Assembly: GCF_002155975.1 (NCBI RefSeq)
Contig: NZ_MUMI01000432.1
Coordinates: forward strand, 1-52,299
DNA: 52,299 nt
Direction: 5' to 3'
DNA from: Amycolatopsis kentuckyensis
GTDB lineage: Bacteria > Actinomycetota > Actinomycetes > Mycobacteriales > Pseudonocardiaceae
Below, one piece after another: positions 38,481 to 47,724 of the stretch. A program made the position numbers and the translations under genes. The notes under the pieces were generated by a model. It did not search any database, was not told the origin of the DNA, and saw only the letters and a list, made by a program, of their open reading frames with translations. The stretch's first letter is position 1. Each line of letters opens with the position of its first letter.

Positions 38481-39529
38481 GCCGCCGCTCCCGAGAACGT
38501 GTCGGAGCACCCGCGGGCCTCCGCCTTCGGCAGCCGCCCGAGCACGGAGAAGTGCTTGCCCGGCCAGTCGCCGTCGTCGATGCCGTTGTAGACGCCGAGG
38601 TCTTCGGTCAGCAGCACGTGCCCGGGGTACGACCGCGGCAGCGTCGAGACGACCTCGATCACGCCCGGCTCCCCGACCGGCTGCTCTTCCCACGTCTCCG
38701 GGTTCCGGATGACGACGTCGGCGAAGTCCGGGCAGTACAGCGAGTTACCGGACGGGCCTTCGAGGAACACCGTGCCGATCTGCTCGATCATCCCGTAGTA
38801 GTTGTGGATCCGGGTCAGGCCGGTGTCCTCTTTGAACCGCCGCCGGAACTCGGTGTTGTCCACCGCGCGGTCGATCAGCTTCTTCCAGCCACCGGAGTGG
38901 ATCAGGATGCCGTTCGACAGGTCGAGCCCGTGGTCCCGAGCGACCTCGTACAGGTACAGCCACACCATGAACGTGAAGCCGAAGATCAGGAAGGGCTTGT
39001 CGCCGTACTCGGCCAGGAACTTCTTGACCGCTTCGACGTCCGGCTGGTCGTTCTCGTCGAGCACGTACGTGTGCTTGCGGCCGAAGTTCGCCATGCCCAG
39101 CACCCCCGCGCCGCGCGCGGAGAACGAGCGGCGGTTCTTGATGATGCCGATCGTGTCGACCATCAGCATCGGGAGCCGCTCGCCGCCGAGGACCTCCTGC
39201 AGCGTCGCGCCCAGCTGCTTGGTCTGCGCGCCCGCCGCCTCCTTGTCCAGGTAGATGCGGGACGCGCCGGCGCCGGTGGTGCCCGACGACGTCAGGGTCT
39301 TGAAGACCTCGCTGTCCGGCACGGACTTGAGGTCGTGCGTCTTGAACATCCGCACCGGCAGCCACGGCAGGTCGGCGATCGAGCCGAAAGCGGCGTCCGA
39401 AGCGATGCCCAGCGACGACAGGATCCGGTCGTAGCCTTCGGAATGCGCCCGGTGGTGGGCGGTGAGCGAAGCCAGCTCGGGCAGCAGCAAGGCTTCCCGG
39501 TCGGCCTGCGACCGCGTGAACACACTCAT
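38477..39529 (-). CDS. LuxE-like acyl-protein synthetase
   Basis: A 350-aa protein of the LuxE acyl-protein synthetase family, which activates a carboxylic acid as acyl-AMP and passes it to LuxC. Seen are TLTSSGTTGAGASRIYLD (adenylate loop) near 82-99, FIFGFTFMV region near 177, HSGGWKK, NYYGMIEQIGTVF, LTEDLG, and a Cys close to the C-terminus (EARGCSDTF), where LuxE proteins carry the acyl-accepting Cys. Overlaps both neighbours by 4 nt. The luxE-luxC order and coupling suggest a working reductase complex. Confidence 0.88.
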   Translation of the reverse strand: MSVFTRSQADREALLLPELASLTAHHRAHSEGYDRILSSLGIASDAAFGSIADLPWLPVRMFKTHDLKSVPDSEVFKTLTSSGTTGAGASRIYLDKEAAGAQTKQLGATLQEVLGGERLPMLMVDTIGIIKNRRSFSARGAGVLGMANFGRKHTYVLDENDQPDVEAVKKFLAEYGDKPFLIFGFTFMVWLYLYEVARDHGLDLSNGILIHSGGWKKLIDRAVDNTEFRRRFKEDTGLTRIHNYYGMIEQIGTVFLEGPSGNSLYCPDFADVVIRNPETWEEQPVGEPGVIEVVSTLPRSYPGHVLLTEDLGVYNGIDDGDWPGKHFSVLGRLPKAEARGCSDTFSGAAA

Positions 39530-40920
39530 ACCCGCCCCTCCAAGGTCCGGTAGTCGATCTTGCCGCTGGCCAGCAGCGGCACGGTTTCGATCGGGCGGAC
39601 GTCGAACCCGCTGACGTGCAGGTGCAGCCGCTCGGACAGCGCCCGTGACGCGTCCTTGCAGATGCCGGCGTCGGCACCCTCGGCGAACAGCACGACCTTG
39701 TCGCCGGCCGCCACCGCGGCCACCACGTCGATCCCGACCGCCGCCGTGCGCACGGCCTGCTCGAGATCGTCGAGGCTGACGCGGTTGCCGAAGACCTTGC
39801 CGATGCGCTTGAGCCGGCCGGTGATGAACAGGTACCCCTCTTCGTCGAGGTACCCGAGGTCACCGGTGGCCAGCACGCCACCGTATTCGTCGCCCTTGGC
39901 CAGTCCGGACTCGTCGTCCGCATAGCCCATCATCACGTTGGGCCCACGGTAGACGACCTCACCGACAATTTTCGGGTGCGTGGTCTCCGAGCCGTCGTCC
40001 CGGCGCACCGCGAACCGGCCGCCCGGCAGCGCCGGCCCGGCGGAACCGAGCTTTTCGGCCAGCCTTTCGGCGGGCACCGTCGTCATCCGCGGCGAGGCCT
40101 CGGTCTGGCCGTACATGACGTACATCCGGCCGCCGACGGCGAGCATCTTGTCGTTGAACTCGGCGATCAAGTCGTCGCGCAGCTTCCCGCCGGCCTGCGT
40201 CAGCGTCCGCAGCGTCGGGTACTTCGCGGGGTCGAACTTGAGCCGCCGCAGCATTTCGTAGTGGTACGGGACACCGGAAAGCGACGTGACGCCGTAGGTG
40301 TTCACCGCGTCCCAGAAGCCGCGGCCGAGCACGCCGGACGGCTCGATCACGATCGTCGCGTCCCGCACCAGGTGCGAGTTCAGCACCGAAAGGCCGTAGC
40401 TGTAGTGCAGCGGCAGGCAGGTCGGCGCGACCTCGTCCGAGTCGATGTGCAGCACCTGCGCGATGGCGTCAGCGTTCGAGAGGATCGCCTGCCGCGAGAG
40501 CCGGACGAGCTTCGGGTTGCCGGTCGACCCGCTGGTCGGCAGCAGGACGGCGAGGTCAGGGTGCGGAATGACGCCGTCGGCCGAAGAACGGAGCCAGTCG
40601 GCGCCCTGCGCGGTGTAGCCGTCGGGTGCGTCCCCGGAGGCCGACAGCACGGCCGCCGGCCGGAACCGCGAGACCAGTCCGGCCAGCACGTCCGCGTCCA
40701 GCGCCGGATCGATCAGCGCGATCGCCCGCCCGGACTCGAACGCGCCCAGGTAGGTCAGCACGCTGTCCAGGTCGACCGACATCCGCGCGAACACGACGCC
40801 GGTGGGCAGCGCCGCCAGCTTCTCCACCGCGCGGCCGACCTCGGCCGACAGTTCCGCGCCCGCCAGCGTGCGGCCCCCGGCCACATCCACCAGCCGAGCC
40901 CCCGCACCCAGCAACGTCAC
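39526..40920 (-). CDS. AMP-dependent acyl/amino acid ligase
   Basis: A 464-aa ANL-family adenylating enzyme. Core motifs are LLPTSGSTGNPKLVRLS near 126-142, YGQTEAS near 270, TGDLGYLDEEGYLFITGR near 352-369 and the catalytic Lys in ASGKIDY near 452. There is no carrier domain; the free acyl carrier protein two genes upstream is the probable acceptor. The substrate could be a short fatty, hydroxy or amino acid. Four-nt overlaps link it to the SDR and LuxE-like genes. Confidence 0.88.
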   Translation of the reverse strand: MTLLGAGARLVDVAGGRTLAGAELSAEVGRAVEKLAALPTGVVFARMSVDLDSVLTYLGAFESGRAIALIDPALDADVLAGLVSRFRPAAVLSASGDAPDGYTAQGADWLRSSADGVIPHPDLAVLLPTSGSTGNPKLVRLSRQAILSNADAIAQVLHIDSDEVAPTCLPLHYSYGLSVLNSHLVRDATIVIEPSGVLGRGFWDAVNTYGVTSLSGVPYHYEMLRRLKFDPAKYPTLRTLTQAGGKLRDDLIAEFNDKMLAVGGRMYVMYGQTEASPRMTTVPAERLAEKLGSAGPALPGGRFAVRRDDGSETTHPKIVGEVVYRGPNVMMGYADDESGLAKGDEYGGVLATGDLGYLDEEGYLFITGRLKRIGKVFGNRVSLDDLEQAVRTAAVGIDVVAAVAAGDKVVLFAEGADAGICKDASRALSERLHLHVSGFDVRPIETVPLLASGKIDYRTLEGRV

Positions 40921-41651
40921 AGCACCAAGCCTCCGTCGATCCCCAGCACCTGGCCGGTGATGAACGACGCCTCGTCGCTCACCAGGAACCGGATCGCGTT
41001 CGCCACTTCTTCGGGCCGGCCGAGCCGCCCGAGGGGCGTCTTGCCGGCGTTCTCGGCCTTCGCGTCCTCGCTCAGGCCCGCGGTGAGATCCGTCTCGATG
41101 ACGCCCGGCGCGACCGCGTTGACGCGGATGCCGGACCGGCCGAGCTCCTTCGCCGCCGAGCGCGCGATGTTCGCCACCGCCGCCTTCGACGCCGCGTACA
41201 CCGTCTGACCTGCGCTTCCGTACTCGCCGACGATCGAGGCGAGCACGACGATCGCGCCGGACTTCTTGCGCATCATCGCCCGGGCCGCGGCCTGGACGGT
41301 GTGCAGCGTGCCGGCGACGTTCGTGCTCAGCGTCGTGTCGACCAGCTCTTCGCGGATCATCCCGAGGAGCGCGTCCTCCATGATCCCGGCGTTCGCGACG
41401 ACGACGTCGAGCTTGCCGTGCTCCTTGGCGACCGCCCTGACCAGCGAAGACACTGCCTTTGCGTCGGTGACGTCCAGCGCCAGCCCGGAAGCACCCACGG
41501 ACGCGGCCGCTTCCTTGGCGCGAGCTTCGTCACGGCCGGTGAGGACCACCGTGGCGCCCGCCTCCACCAGAGCGCGGGCGGTGGCCAGGCCGATCCCCCG
41601 CGTCCCGCCGGTGACGAGCGCGACCCGGCCCGACAGCGACGAATCAGTCAT
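40917..41651 (-). CDS. SDR family oxidoreductase, FabG-like
   Basis: A 244-aa classical short-chain dehydrogenase. The cofactor motif TGGTRGIG is at about 15-22, NAGIMED near 88, the catalytic Ser in LASIVGE, YAASKAA (Tyr-x3-Lys near 151-155), and the FabG-like end SFITGQVLGIDGGLVL. A 3-oxoacyl-ACP reductase acting on the neighbouring carrier protein is the likeliest role. The start overlaps the ACP gene by 8 nt, and the end overlaps the ligase by 4 nt. Confidence 0.9.
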   Translation of the reverse strand: MTDSSLSGRVALVTGGTRGIGLATARALVEAGATVVLTGRDEARAKEAAASVGASGLALDVTDAKAVSSLVRAVAKEHGKLDVVVANAGIMEDALLGMIREELVDTTLSTNVAGTLHTVQAAARAMMRKKSGAIVVLASIVGEYGSAGQTVYAASKAAVANIARSAAKELGRSGIRVNAVAPGVIETDLTAGLSEDAKAENAGKTPLGRLGRPEEVANAIRFLVSDEASFITGQVLGIDGGLVL

Positions 41652-41889
41652 TCTTCGACTGCAGCTCGGTCACCATGTCGACGGCGACCTTGAAGCTCGA
41701 CATGTCGATGACCTGGTCGGTGTCGAACTCGACGTCGAACTCGTCCTCGATGGCCGCGACCAGCGCCATGTGGCCGACCGAGTCCCACGCCTCGATGTCG
41801 CGGTACTTCAGGTTCTCGACGTCCACACCGCCGTCGAGGTCCAGCGCCTCGACGAAGACCTCGCGCAGCTTGGGGGCGACTTCAGACAT
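41644..41889 (-). CDS. Acyl carrier protein
   Basis: An 81-aa acidic four-helix carrier with the phosphopantetheine site DSVGHM (Ser near 39). It should carry the acyl group activated by the AMP-ligase, reduced by the SDR and moved by the LpxA-like transferase or LuxE/LuxC. ATG at 41889 is 8 nt after AGGAG; an ATG 6 nt earlier lies too close to it. It is distinct from housekeeping ACP by context: second gene of the seven-gene operon. Confidence 0.92.
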   Translation of the reverse strand: MSEVAPKLREVFVEALDLDGGVDVENLKYRDIEAWDSVGHMALVAAIEDEFDVEFDTDQVIDMSSFKVAVDMVTELQSKND

Positions 41890-41900
41890 CTGCATAGCTC

Positions 41901-42620
41901 CTAGTGCTCGTCGCGCGGGCGAGCGTCCCACGCCTTTACCAAGGTAGAGAGGTCGCCGGGCAGCGTGACGTCCGGGAGAGCTTCCTTGCCCTTCAGCCAC
42001 GGCCCGAGTGCCTCGATCGTCTCCTCGTCGAGACCGCGGCGGGACAGGCCCACGACGTTGACGCCGGTGACGCGGGCCGGGTTGCCGACGGCGATGGTGA
42101 ACGCGCCGATCTCGCGCCGCACCGCCGAGCCCATCCCGATCATCGCGCCGGGGCCGATCACGACCTTCTGGTGCAGGATCGCGCCCATGCCGAGGTTGGC
42201 GCCGTCCCAGATGTGGCAGTGGCCACCCGTCACGGCGTTGGAGGCGATCGTCACGCCGTCGCCGACCAGGCAGTCGTGCGCGATGTGGGAGTTGCGGAGG
42301 AAGTAGCTGTCGCTGCCGACGGTCGTTGTCCGCCAGGTCCCTTGGTGGACACTCACGTACTCGCGGATCCGGTTGCGGCTGCCGATGACGACGCCGTGGC
42401 CGTCGTGATCCGGGTCACCGGCCGGGGCGTCTTCCCAGGCCGCGGGGTGGGGACGGCTACGGTCTTCGCCGGGCGTGCCGATCGTCACGTGCGGGCCGAT
42501 CCAGTTGCCGTCGCCGATCCGCGTCGGCCCGGCGATCACCGCGAACGGCCCGATGACGTTGTCCTCGCCGAGCTCGACGCCTTCGCCGATGACGGCGGTC
42601 GGGTGGATGCGGTTGGCCAC
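41901..42620 (-). CDS. LpxA-like UDP-amino-sugar acyltransferase
   Basis: A 239-aa left-handed beta-helix acyltransferase, unusually close to LpxA. It has hexapeptide repeats at about 8-50, the LpxA catalytic motif [12 protein letters not shown] (His115, matching His125 of E. coli LpxA from memory), GGH near 132, LHQKVVIG, and the LpxA-type C-terminal [15 protein letters not shown]. LpxA moves acyl from ACP to UDP-GlcNAc in lipid A synthesis, but this organism makes no lipopolysaccharide. With an ACP gene 11 nt downstream and a divergent aminotransferase/oxidoreductase pair, it probably N- or O-acylates another UDP-sugar. A ~25-residue polar insert lies near 52-76. GTG start at 42620. Confidence 0.87.
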   Translation of the reverse strand: MANRIHPTAVIGEGVELGEDNVIGPFAVIAGPTRIGDGNWIGPHVTIGTPGEDRSRPHPAAWEDAPAGDPDHDGHGVVIGSRNRIREYVSVHQGTWRTTTVGSDSYFLRNSHIAHDCLVGDGVTIASNAVTGGHCHIWDGANLGMGAILHQKVVIGPGAMIGMGSAVRREIGAFTIAVGNPARVTGVNVVGLSRRGLDEETIEALGPWLKGKEALPDVTLPGDLSTLVKAWDARPRDEH

Positions 42621-42769
42621 GGGCGGGTATCCGTTCGTCGGCGGCTGGGTACTGGGCGTGCTACCGCGCCCGGTAACGTGTGGCCCGCGTTGCTGCAGGG
42701 CGGCCGGGCGCAGAACCGGCGGCTCACTGTACCGGACGCACCGAAATCGCCTGCCGAGAGAGACTGCCC

Positions 42770-43876
42770 ATGATCCCCATCACTGTGGTCGACGTCCGCG
42801 ACGCGGAGGACCTCGTCGTCGAGGTGCTGCGCTCCGGCGCCATCGCACAGGGACCGATGGTCAAGCGCTTCGAAGACGCCTTCGCGGCGGTCTCCGGGAC
42901 GAAGCACGCGATCGCGGTCAACAACGGGACCACCGCGCTGGTCGCGGCCCTGCAGGTGCTGGACCTGAAGCCCGGCGACGAGGTCATCACCTCGCCGTTC
43001 ACCTTCGTGGCGACGCTGAACGCGATCCTCGAGGCCGGCGCGACCGTCCGCTTCGCCGACATCCGGCGCGACGACTTCGCGATCGACCCCGACGCCGTCG
43101 CCAAGGCCGTGACGGACCGCACGAAGGTCCTGATGCCGGTGCACCTCTACGGCCAGACGGCGGACATGGGCAAGCTCGCGCCCCTGGCCGCCGAGCGCGG
43201 CCTGCAGGTGATCGAGGACTCGGCGCAGGCCGTCGGCGCGTCGTTCGAGGGCAAGCAGGCCGGCTCGTTCGGCATCGGCTGCTTCTCGCTGTACGCGACG
43301 AAGAACATCACCACCGCCGAGGGCGGCGTCATCACCACGGACGACGACGCGCTGGCCGACAAGCTGCGCGTGCTGCGCAACCAGGGCATGCGCGCCCGGT
43401 ACCAGTACGAGGTCGCCGGGCACAACTACCGGATGACCGACCTGCACGCCGCCGTCGGCATCCCGCAGCTGGCGAAGCTCGACCAGCTGACCGCCGCCCG
43501 CCAGGCGAACGCGAAGCGGCTGTCGGAGGGCCTCGCCGGCACGCCGGGCCTCGACGTCCCGCAGGTGCTGCCGGGCCGGGAGCACGTGTGGCACCAGTAC
43601 ACCGTGCTGGTCGGGCCGCACGCGTTCCTCTCGCGCGACGAGCTCGCCGCGGCGCTCACCGAGCGCGGCATCGGCAACGGCATCTACTACCCCAAGATCG
43701 TCTTCGACTACGACTGCTACGCGGGTCACGACCTGATCCCGGGCGCGCGCGTCGAGGACTTCCCGGTGGCCCACGCCGTTTCGCAGCAGGCGCTGTCGCT
43801 GCCGGTGCACCCGCACCTGACCGAGTCCGACCTGGACACCATCATCGAAACCGTTCGCGAGGTACTGGGCGCATGA
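42770..43876 (+). CDS. DegT/DnrJ/EryC1 family sugar aminotransferase
   Basis: A 368-aa PLP-dependent nucleotide-sugar aminotransferase. Seen are [13 protein letters not shown] near 24, [11 protein letters not shown] near 48, the PLP-phosphate region [17 protein letters not shown] near 152 and the Schiff-base Lys in [12 protein letters not shown] near 182. It would aminate a keto nucleotide sugar with glutamate. The start at 42770 follows GAGAGAGA. Its stop overlaps the Gfo/Idh gene by 4 nt (ATGA), so that gene probably makes the 3-keto substrate, as in GnnA/GnnB or WbpB/WbpE pairs. It is divergent from the LpxA-like operon across 149 nt. Confidence 0.9.
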   Translation: MIPITVVDVRDAEDLVVEVLRSGAIAQGPMVKRFEDAFAAVSGTKHAIAVNNGTTALVAALQVLDLKPGDEVITSPFTFVATLNAILEAGATVRFADIRRDDFAIDPDAVAKAVTDRTKVLMPVHLYGQTADMGKLAPLAAERGLQVIEDSAQAVGASFEGKQAGSFGIGCFSLYATKNITTAEGGVITTDDDALADKLRVLRNQGMRARYQYEVAGHNYRMTDLHAAVGIPQLAKLDQLTAARQANAKRLSEGLAGTPGLDVPQVLPGREHVWHQYTVLVGPHAFLSRDELAAALTERGIGNGIYYPKIVFDYDCYAGHDLIPGARVEDFPVAHAVSQQALSLPVHPHLTESDLDTIIETVREVLGA

Positions 43877-44829
43877 CGCATCGGATCGCTCTTGTCGGTT
43901 CCGGGAACATGGGTTCCCTCCACGCCCGCGTGCTCGCCGGGAACGAGCGCGTGGACCTGGTCCGCGTGATCGATCCGCGCGAGGAAGCGGGCAAGGCCGT
44001 CGCCGAGCGGTACGAAACGCGGTGGACGCCGGAGATCGGCTCGCTGTCCGATGTGGACGCCGTGGTGCTGGCGTCGGCCACCGAGGTGCACTACGACCTG
44101 GCGCAGGAGATCTTCCGCCAGGGCAAGCCGATGCTGGTCGAGAAGCCGGTCTGCAACAGCTTCGAGAAGTCCCAGGAAATCGTCTCGCTGTCGGCGAAGA
44201 ACGACATCCCGCTGATGTGCGGCCTGCTGGAGCGCTACAACCCGGCGGTGATGACCGCGCTGGCGCTGGTCCAGGAGCCGATCCACCTGATGGCCCGCCG
44301 CCACGGCCCGTACGCGCCGCGGATCAAGACCGGCGTCGCGTGGGACCTGCTGGTGCACGACGTCGACCTGGCGATCCAGTTCTTCGGCGGCGCGACGCCG
44401 GCGCGCGTGACGTCCGGCGCGGGCTACTTCCACCCGTCGTCGGTCGAGGGCGCCGAGGACACCATCGAGACGGTGCTGTCGTTCCCGACCGGCCTGGCCA
44501 CGGTGTCGGCGTCCCGGCTGGGGCAGCGCAAGGTCCGGTCGCTGATGGTGTCCGAGCTCGACCGGCTGATCGAGATCGACCTGCTGCGCCGGGACGTCAC
44601 GATCTACCGGCACATCTCGCACGACTCCGTGACCCCGGACGGCCTCGGCTACCGGCAGCAGACGGTCATCGAGATCCCCGAGCTCATCACGGCCCGGGAG
44701 CCGCTCGCGACGCAGCTGGACCGGTTCTGCGACCTCCTCGAAGGCAAGGTCGACGCCGACACCGAGCGCGACCTGATCCTGCCGTCGCACCACGTCGTCG
44801 AGCAGGTCCTGACGCAGGCGGCGGCCTAG
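43873..44829 (+). CDS. Gfo/Idh/MocA family nucleotide-sugar oxidoreductase
   Basis: A 318-aa NAD(P)-dependent dehydrogenase. The Rossmann motif is [14 protein letters not shown] at 6-19; the family EKP motif is LVEKPVCNS near 88-96; the His-Asp catalytic region is [11 protein letters not shown] near 159-169. Paired with the aminotransferase, it is expected to oxidise a UDP-HexNAc at C3. ATG at 43873. Its stop interlocks with that of the convergent peptidase (CTAG at 44826-44829), leaving no space for a terminator. Confidence 0.88.
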   Translation: MTHRIALVGSGNMGSLHARVLAGNERVDLVRVIDPREEAGKAVAERYETRWTPEIGSLSDVDAVVLASATEVHYDLAQEIFRQGKPMLVEKPVCNSFEKSQEIVSLSAKNDIPLMCGLLERYNPAVMTALALVQEPIHLMARRHGPYAPRIKTGVAWDLLVHDVDLAIQFFGGATPARVTSGAGYFHPSSVEGAEDTIETVLSFPTGLATVSASRLGQRKVRSLMVSELDRLIEIDLLRRDVTIYRHISHDSVTPDGLGYRQQTVIEIPELITAREPLATQLDRFCDLLEGKVDADTERDLILPSHHVVEQVLTQAAA

Positions 44830-46211
44830 CTCACCGGCGCCGGGAACGCGGCCGGGCTCCGGTGACCGCCGGGGCCCACCGCGCGGACGCCGAAGAAGAC
44901 GTTGTCCTTGGACAGGTCGATCTTCGCCGTCAGCGCCGGGCCGACGTCGATGGCGTGCGTCCAGTCCGGCGCCGTCGTCTCGCGCCACAGGACCTCGTAG
45001 CTCGACGCGCCCGGCGTGGCGGTCCAGAGCAGTTCCGAGTCGTTCGTCAGGGCCGCCGTGCGGATCTTGACGCCCTTCGGCGTGCCCGGGGCCGTGGCCA
45101 GTGACCACAGCGCGGCGCCGTTCACCCGGGCGACCCGCGCGGTGAACGGGAAGTCGCAGAACTCCGGCAGATCGCCGTACCGGACACCGTTTTCGACGCG
45201 GACGTCCTGGTGCTGGTGGGCGAAGTCCTCGTTCGGCTCGGTGAACCGCGCCGCCGGGTAGCCCTGTTCCAGGAAGCCGATGTGGTCACCGCCGCGCAGG
45301 TAGCGGTCGCGGCGGTGGACGACCCGGACCGTCATGCCGGTGGCGTCGTTCTCCGCCACGGACTTCACGAACCGGGCCAGCTGCCGCGGTGGGGAGTCGT
45401 TCTCGCCGCCGATGCTGCGGCGCAGGCTTGCCTCGGCCGGGGTTTCCGCCGTCGGGACGCCTTCGGCGAAGAGGCGGATCGTGAAGGGGTCGCGGGTGCC
45501 GTCGTCGGCGCGGCTCGAGCCGACGATGTCGTCGGTGAACATCGCCTGGACGTCGGTGCCGGCCGCCTTGAACTGCTGCGCCATGTACCGCGAGCCGTAC
45601 AGGCCCTGCTCTTCACCCGCGACGGCGGCGAAGACGATCGTCGCGGCCGGCTGCCGCGTCGAGAGCACCCGGGCCAGCTCCAGGGCGACCGCGACACCCG
45701 AAGCGTCGTCGTCGGCGCCCGGCGCGTCCCCGGTGAAGTCCATGACGTCGCTGCGGCGCGAGTCGTAGTGCCCCGAAACGACGTACACGCGGCCGGGATC
45801 GGTGGCCCCGCGCAGCGTCGCGACGACGTTGGTGATCTTCGTCGGCACCGGGATCCGGTCGGCGGGCGGCTGGACGTACGACTGGAGCTCGACGCCCAGC
45901 CGTCCGCCGGACCCCGCCGCGATCCGCTGGAACTGCGCGAAGAGCCAGTCACGCGCGGCGCCGATGCCGCGGACCGGGTCGTCCTGGGCGGAGAGCGTGT
46001 GCCGGGTGCCGAACGCGGCCAGCCGCCGCACGGTCGCTTCGATCCGCCGTTCGTCGACCTGGCGGAGGAGGGCCCGCAGCTCCGCGTCGGGACGCTGCGG
46101 GCGGACCGGGCCACCGGGCCCGCGGTCCCCGAGCTCGGCGGCGCCGGCCGGAGCGGCGGCAACCATGCCCAAAGCGGCCGTGGCCGTGAGGAACGCTCGT
46201 CGAGAGGTCAC
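44826..46211 (-). CDS. Tat-exported M28 family metallopeptidase with C-terminal Fn3-like domain
   Basis: A 461-aa exported zinc peptidase. The signal peptide has a twin-arginine motif (SRRAFL at 3-8) and ends near APAGAA. The M28 ligands are [30 protein letters not shown] and the final His in FAHQHQD. The last ~90 residues look like a fibronectin-type domain ([23 protein letters not shown]). GTG start at 46211. The substrate is unknown. It differs from the M28 enzyme at the left edge in its Tat signal and lack of a PA insert. Confidence 0.9.
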   Translation of the reverse strand: MTSRRAFLTATAALGMVAAAPAGAAELGDRGPGGPVRPQRPDAELRALLRQVDERRIEATVRRLAAFGTRHTLSAQDDPVRGIGAARDWLFAQFQRIAAGSGGRLGVELQSYVQPPADRIPVPTKITNVVATLRGATDPGRVYVVSGHYDSRRSDVMDFTGDAPGADDDASGVAVALELARVLSTRQPAATIVFAAVAGEEQGLYGSRYMAQQFKAAGTDVQAMFTDDIVGSSRADDGTRDPFTIRLFAEGVPTAETPAEASLRRSIGGENDSPPRQLARFVKSVAENDATGMTVRVVHRRDRYLRGGDHIGFLEQGYPAARFTEPNEDFAHQHQDVRVENGVRYGDLPEFCDFPFTARVARVNGAALWSLATAPGTPKGVKIRTAALTNDSELLWTATPGASSYEVLWRETTAPDWTHAIDVGPALTAKIDLSKDNVFFGVRAVGPGGHRSPAAFPAPVS

Positions 46212-46251
46212 GATTCACGTCATACGCCCGCTTCGGGTGGGCGGGTACCGC

Positions 46252-46956
46252 CTACTTGGTGAGCCGCTTGCCGTCGGCGTCGTAGGCGATCAGGGGCGTC
46301 AGGACGGCGGAGTCGGGGACGACGTCGGGGTTGAACCAGAAGATGACCACCTCGGGGTCCGCGGTCCACTTGGCCAGGTTCGCCTCGACGGTCTGGCCGT
46401 GCACCGTGGTCGTGATCCGCGCCGCCGGGCCGGCGAAGTAGCCGAACACCGGGATGACCTGGTTGCCGATGGTCTCGCCGCCGTCGGTGGCGTGGAAGCC
46501 GAACGACCGGTCGGACCCGCGGAACTCGTTCGTCGCCAGCAGGGACTGCAGCGACGTCCCGGACCGGAAGCCGGCCACCAGGCCGAAGCGGACTCCCGGC
46601 AGCTCCGGCGCGTCGACGGCCCGCGCGTAGAAGACGAGCTCGCCCGACGGCGTCCGGATCCCGGTGCCGACGACGTCGCCGATCGGCTGTTCCGCGGGCG
46701 GTGCCGGGGACGTCGTGGAAAGCGACGGCGACGGTGGCTGCGCGACCGGCGCCGTCGCGGGCTGCCGCAGCTGGATGGCGAACACCACGACGAGCACGAC
46801 GGCGGCCGCGGCGGCGACCCCGCCGGCGCCGGTCAGCAGCCGTCGGCGACGGCGGATGCGCGTCCCGTCGGCCATGATCCTGGCCAGGTCGGGTTCGGCG
46901 AAGGGCTCCTCGGGCGGCTGCCGGAGGACGGCGCGGAAGTCTTCGAGCTCGTTCAC
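46252..46956 (-). CDS. Membrane protein, probable partner/anti-sigma-like protein of the SigE-family factor
   Basis: A 234-aa protein: a cytosolic N-terminus (1-37) ending in RIRRRRRLL, one transmembrane helix (~40-62), a Pro/Ser-rich linker and an extracytoplasmic domain with FGYFAGPAARITTTVHG. The ATG overlaps the sigma factor stop by 4 nt. This order and topology are typical of membrane regulators of actinobacterial sigma factors, but no zinc-binding anti-sigma HxxxCxxC motif is present, so regulation of the sigma factor is inferred. Confidence 0.78.
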   Translation of the reverse strand: MNELEDFRAVLRQPPEEPFAEPDLARIMADGTRIRRRRRLLTGAGGVAAAAAVVLVVVFAIQLRQPATAPVAQPPSPSLSTTSPAPPAEQPIGDVVGTGIRTPSGELVFYARAVDAPELPGVRFGLVAGFRSGTSLQSLLATNEFRGSDRSFGFHATDGGETIGNQVIPVFGYFAGPAARITTTVHGQTVEANLAKWTADPEVVIFWFNPDVVPDSAVLTPLIAYDADGKRLTK

Positions 46957-47462
46957 CGCCCGCTCCCTCCGATCAGCGTGTCCTCCGGGTCCGCCTCGAC
47001 CCGCAGCTTGGCCAGCGCCCGCGAGTTCGTGCTCTTCACGGTACCCAGGGAAACGCCGAGCTCACGGGCCACGTCGGCTTCGGGCAGGTCGAAGAAGTGG
47101 CGCAGCACGACGACGGCGCGTTCGCGGTCGGTGAGCGTCTTGAGCACCGCGGTGAGCCACGCGCGCTGGGTGACGGCCTTGCCGACGTCGAGGCGGTCCT
47201 GCTGCTCGGGCAGGGCTTCGGTGGCGTACTCGCGGATGGGGCGCCGCCAGCCGTCGATGACGTGGTTCACCAGGACGGTCCGGGCGTAGCCGTAGGCGTC
47301 CTTGTGCCGGACCCGCGACCAAGCCGCGTAGGTGCGCGTGAAGGCGGTCTGGGCGGCGTCCTCCGCCTGGTGGCGGTCACCGGTGAGCAGGAACGCGGCG
47401 TGCGTGAGCCGAGCCGACGACGCGCGGACGAACTCCGCGAACTCTTCGTCGCCGCGCGCCAT
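46953..47462 (-). CDS. SigE-family RNA polymerase sigma factor
   Basis: A 169-aa ECF-type sigma factor of the short SigE family common in actinomycetes. Region 2 includes LLTGDRHQAEDAAQTAFTR near 26-44 and RTVLVNHVIDGWRR near 61; region 4 is LTDRERAVVVLRHFFDLPEA and the helix-turn-helix ARELGVSLGTVKSTNSRALA. Start at 47462 has a strong GAGGTGATC. First gene of the unit with the membrane partner. The upstream gap (47463-47724) holds the relatively AT-rich region where its promoter should lie. Confidence 0.92.
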   Translation of the reverse strand: MARGDEEFAEFVRASSARLTHAAFLLTGDRHQAEDAAQTAFTRTYAAWSRVRHKDAYGYARTVLVNHVIDGWRRPIREYATEALPEQQDRLDVGKAVTQRAWLTAVLKTLTDRERAVVVLRHFFDLPEADVARELGVSLGTVKSTNSRALAKLRVEADPEDTLIGGSGR

Positions 47463-47724
47463 GGATCACCTCGTTTCGTCGTTCCCAGCGACGGCCGGGC
47501 CGAGGAAAGGTTGCTCGCCCAGCTTGCCACGGTTCGCCGGACGGCCGGCAGCTGCCGAAACGTTGTGTAACCGATATCTTGCGCTCGGTCACTGAGTACT
47601 AGATTGTCCAGCGGGCGGACCGTGCGGTTCCGTGCGTAGAACTTCACCGCCGGGAGGATCGGGCGGTTTCACGACGGCGGTATCGGCGTTCGGCGCCGGT
47701 GCCGCCGTCATCCACGTCCGGGGC
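47463..47724. other. Intergenic region without a supported gene
   Basis: 262 nt between the sigma factor start and the end of the acyltransferase gene, both minus strand. A less GC-rich patch (about 47560-47640) probably holds the sigma-factor promoter. The short frames here have poor codon bias. No clear hairpin or known site was found. Confidence 0.6.

Noticed and set aside
38842..38868. Additional DnaA box (TTGTCCACC) inside the LuxE-like gene
   Set aside because: One mismatch, single, and inside coding sequence; not comparable with the clustered perfect boxes.
37236..39529. Bioluminescence genes
   Set aside because: LuxC and LuxE homologues are present, but luxA, luxB and luxD are not; the ligase, ACP and LpxA context points to glycan or lipid chemistry.
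46225..46243. Hairpin downstream of the sigma-partner gene
   Set aside because: Only about five uninterrupted base pairs (CGCCC/GGGCG) with a mismatch next to them; too weak to call a terminator.
47267..47647. Small minus-strand open frames upstream of the sigma factor
   Set aside because: Poor third-position GC pattern and overlap with the sigma-factor gene in another frame; no supporting motif.
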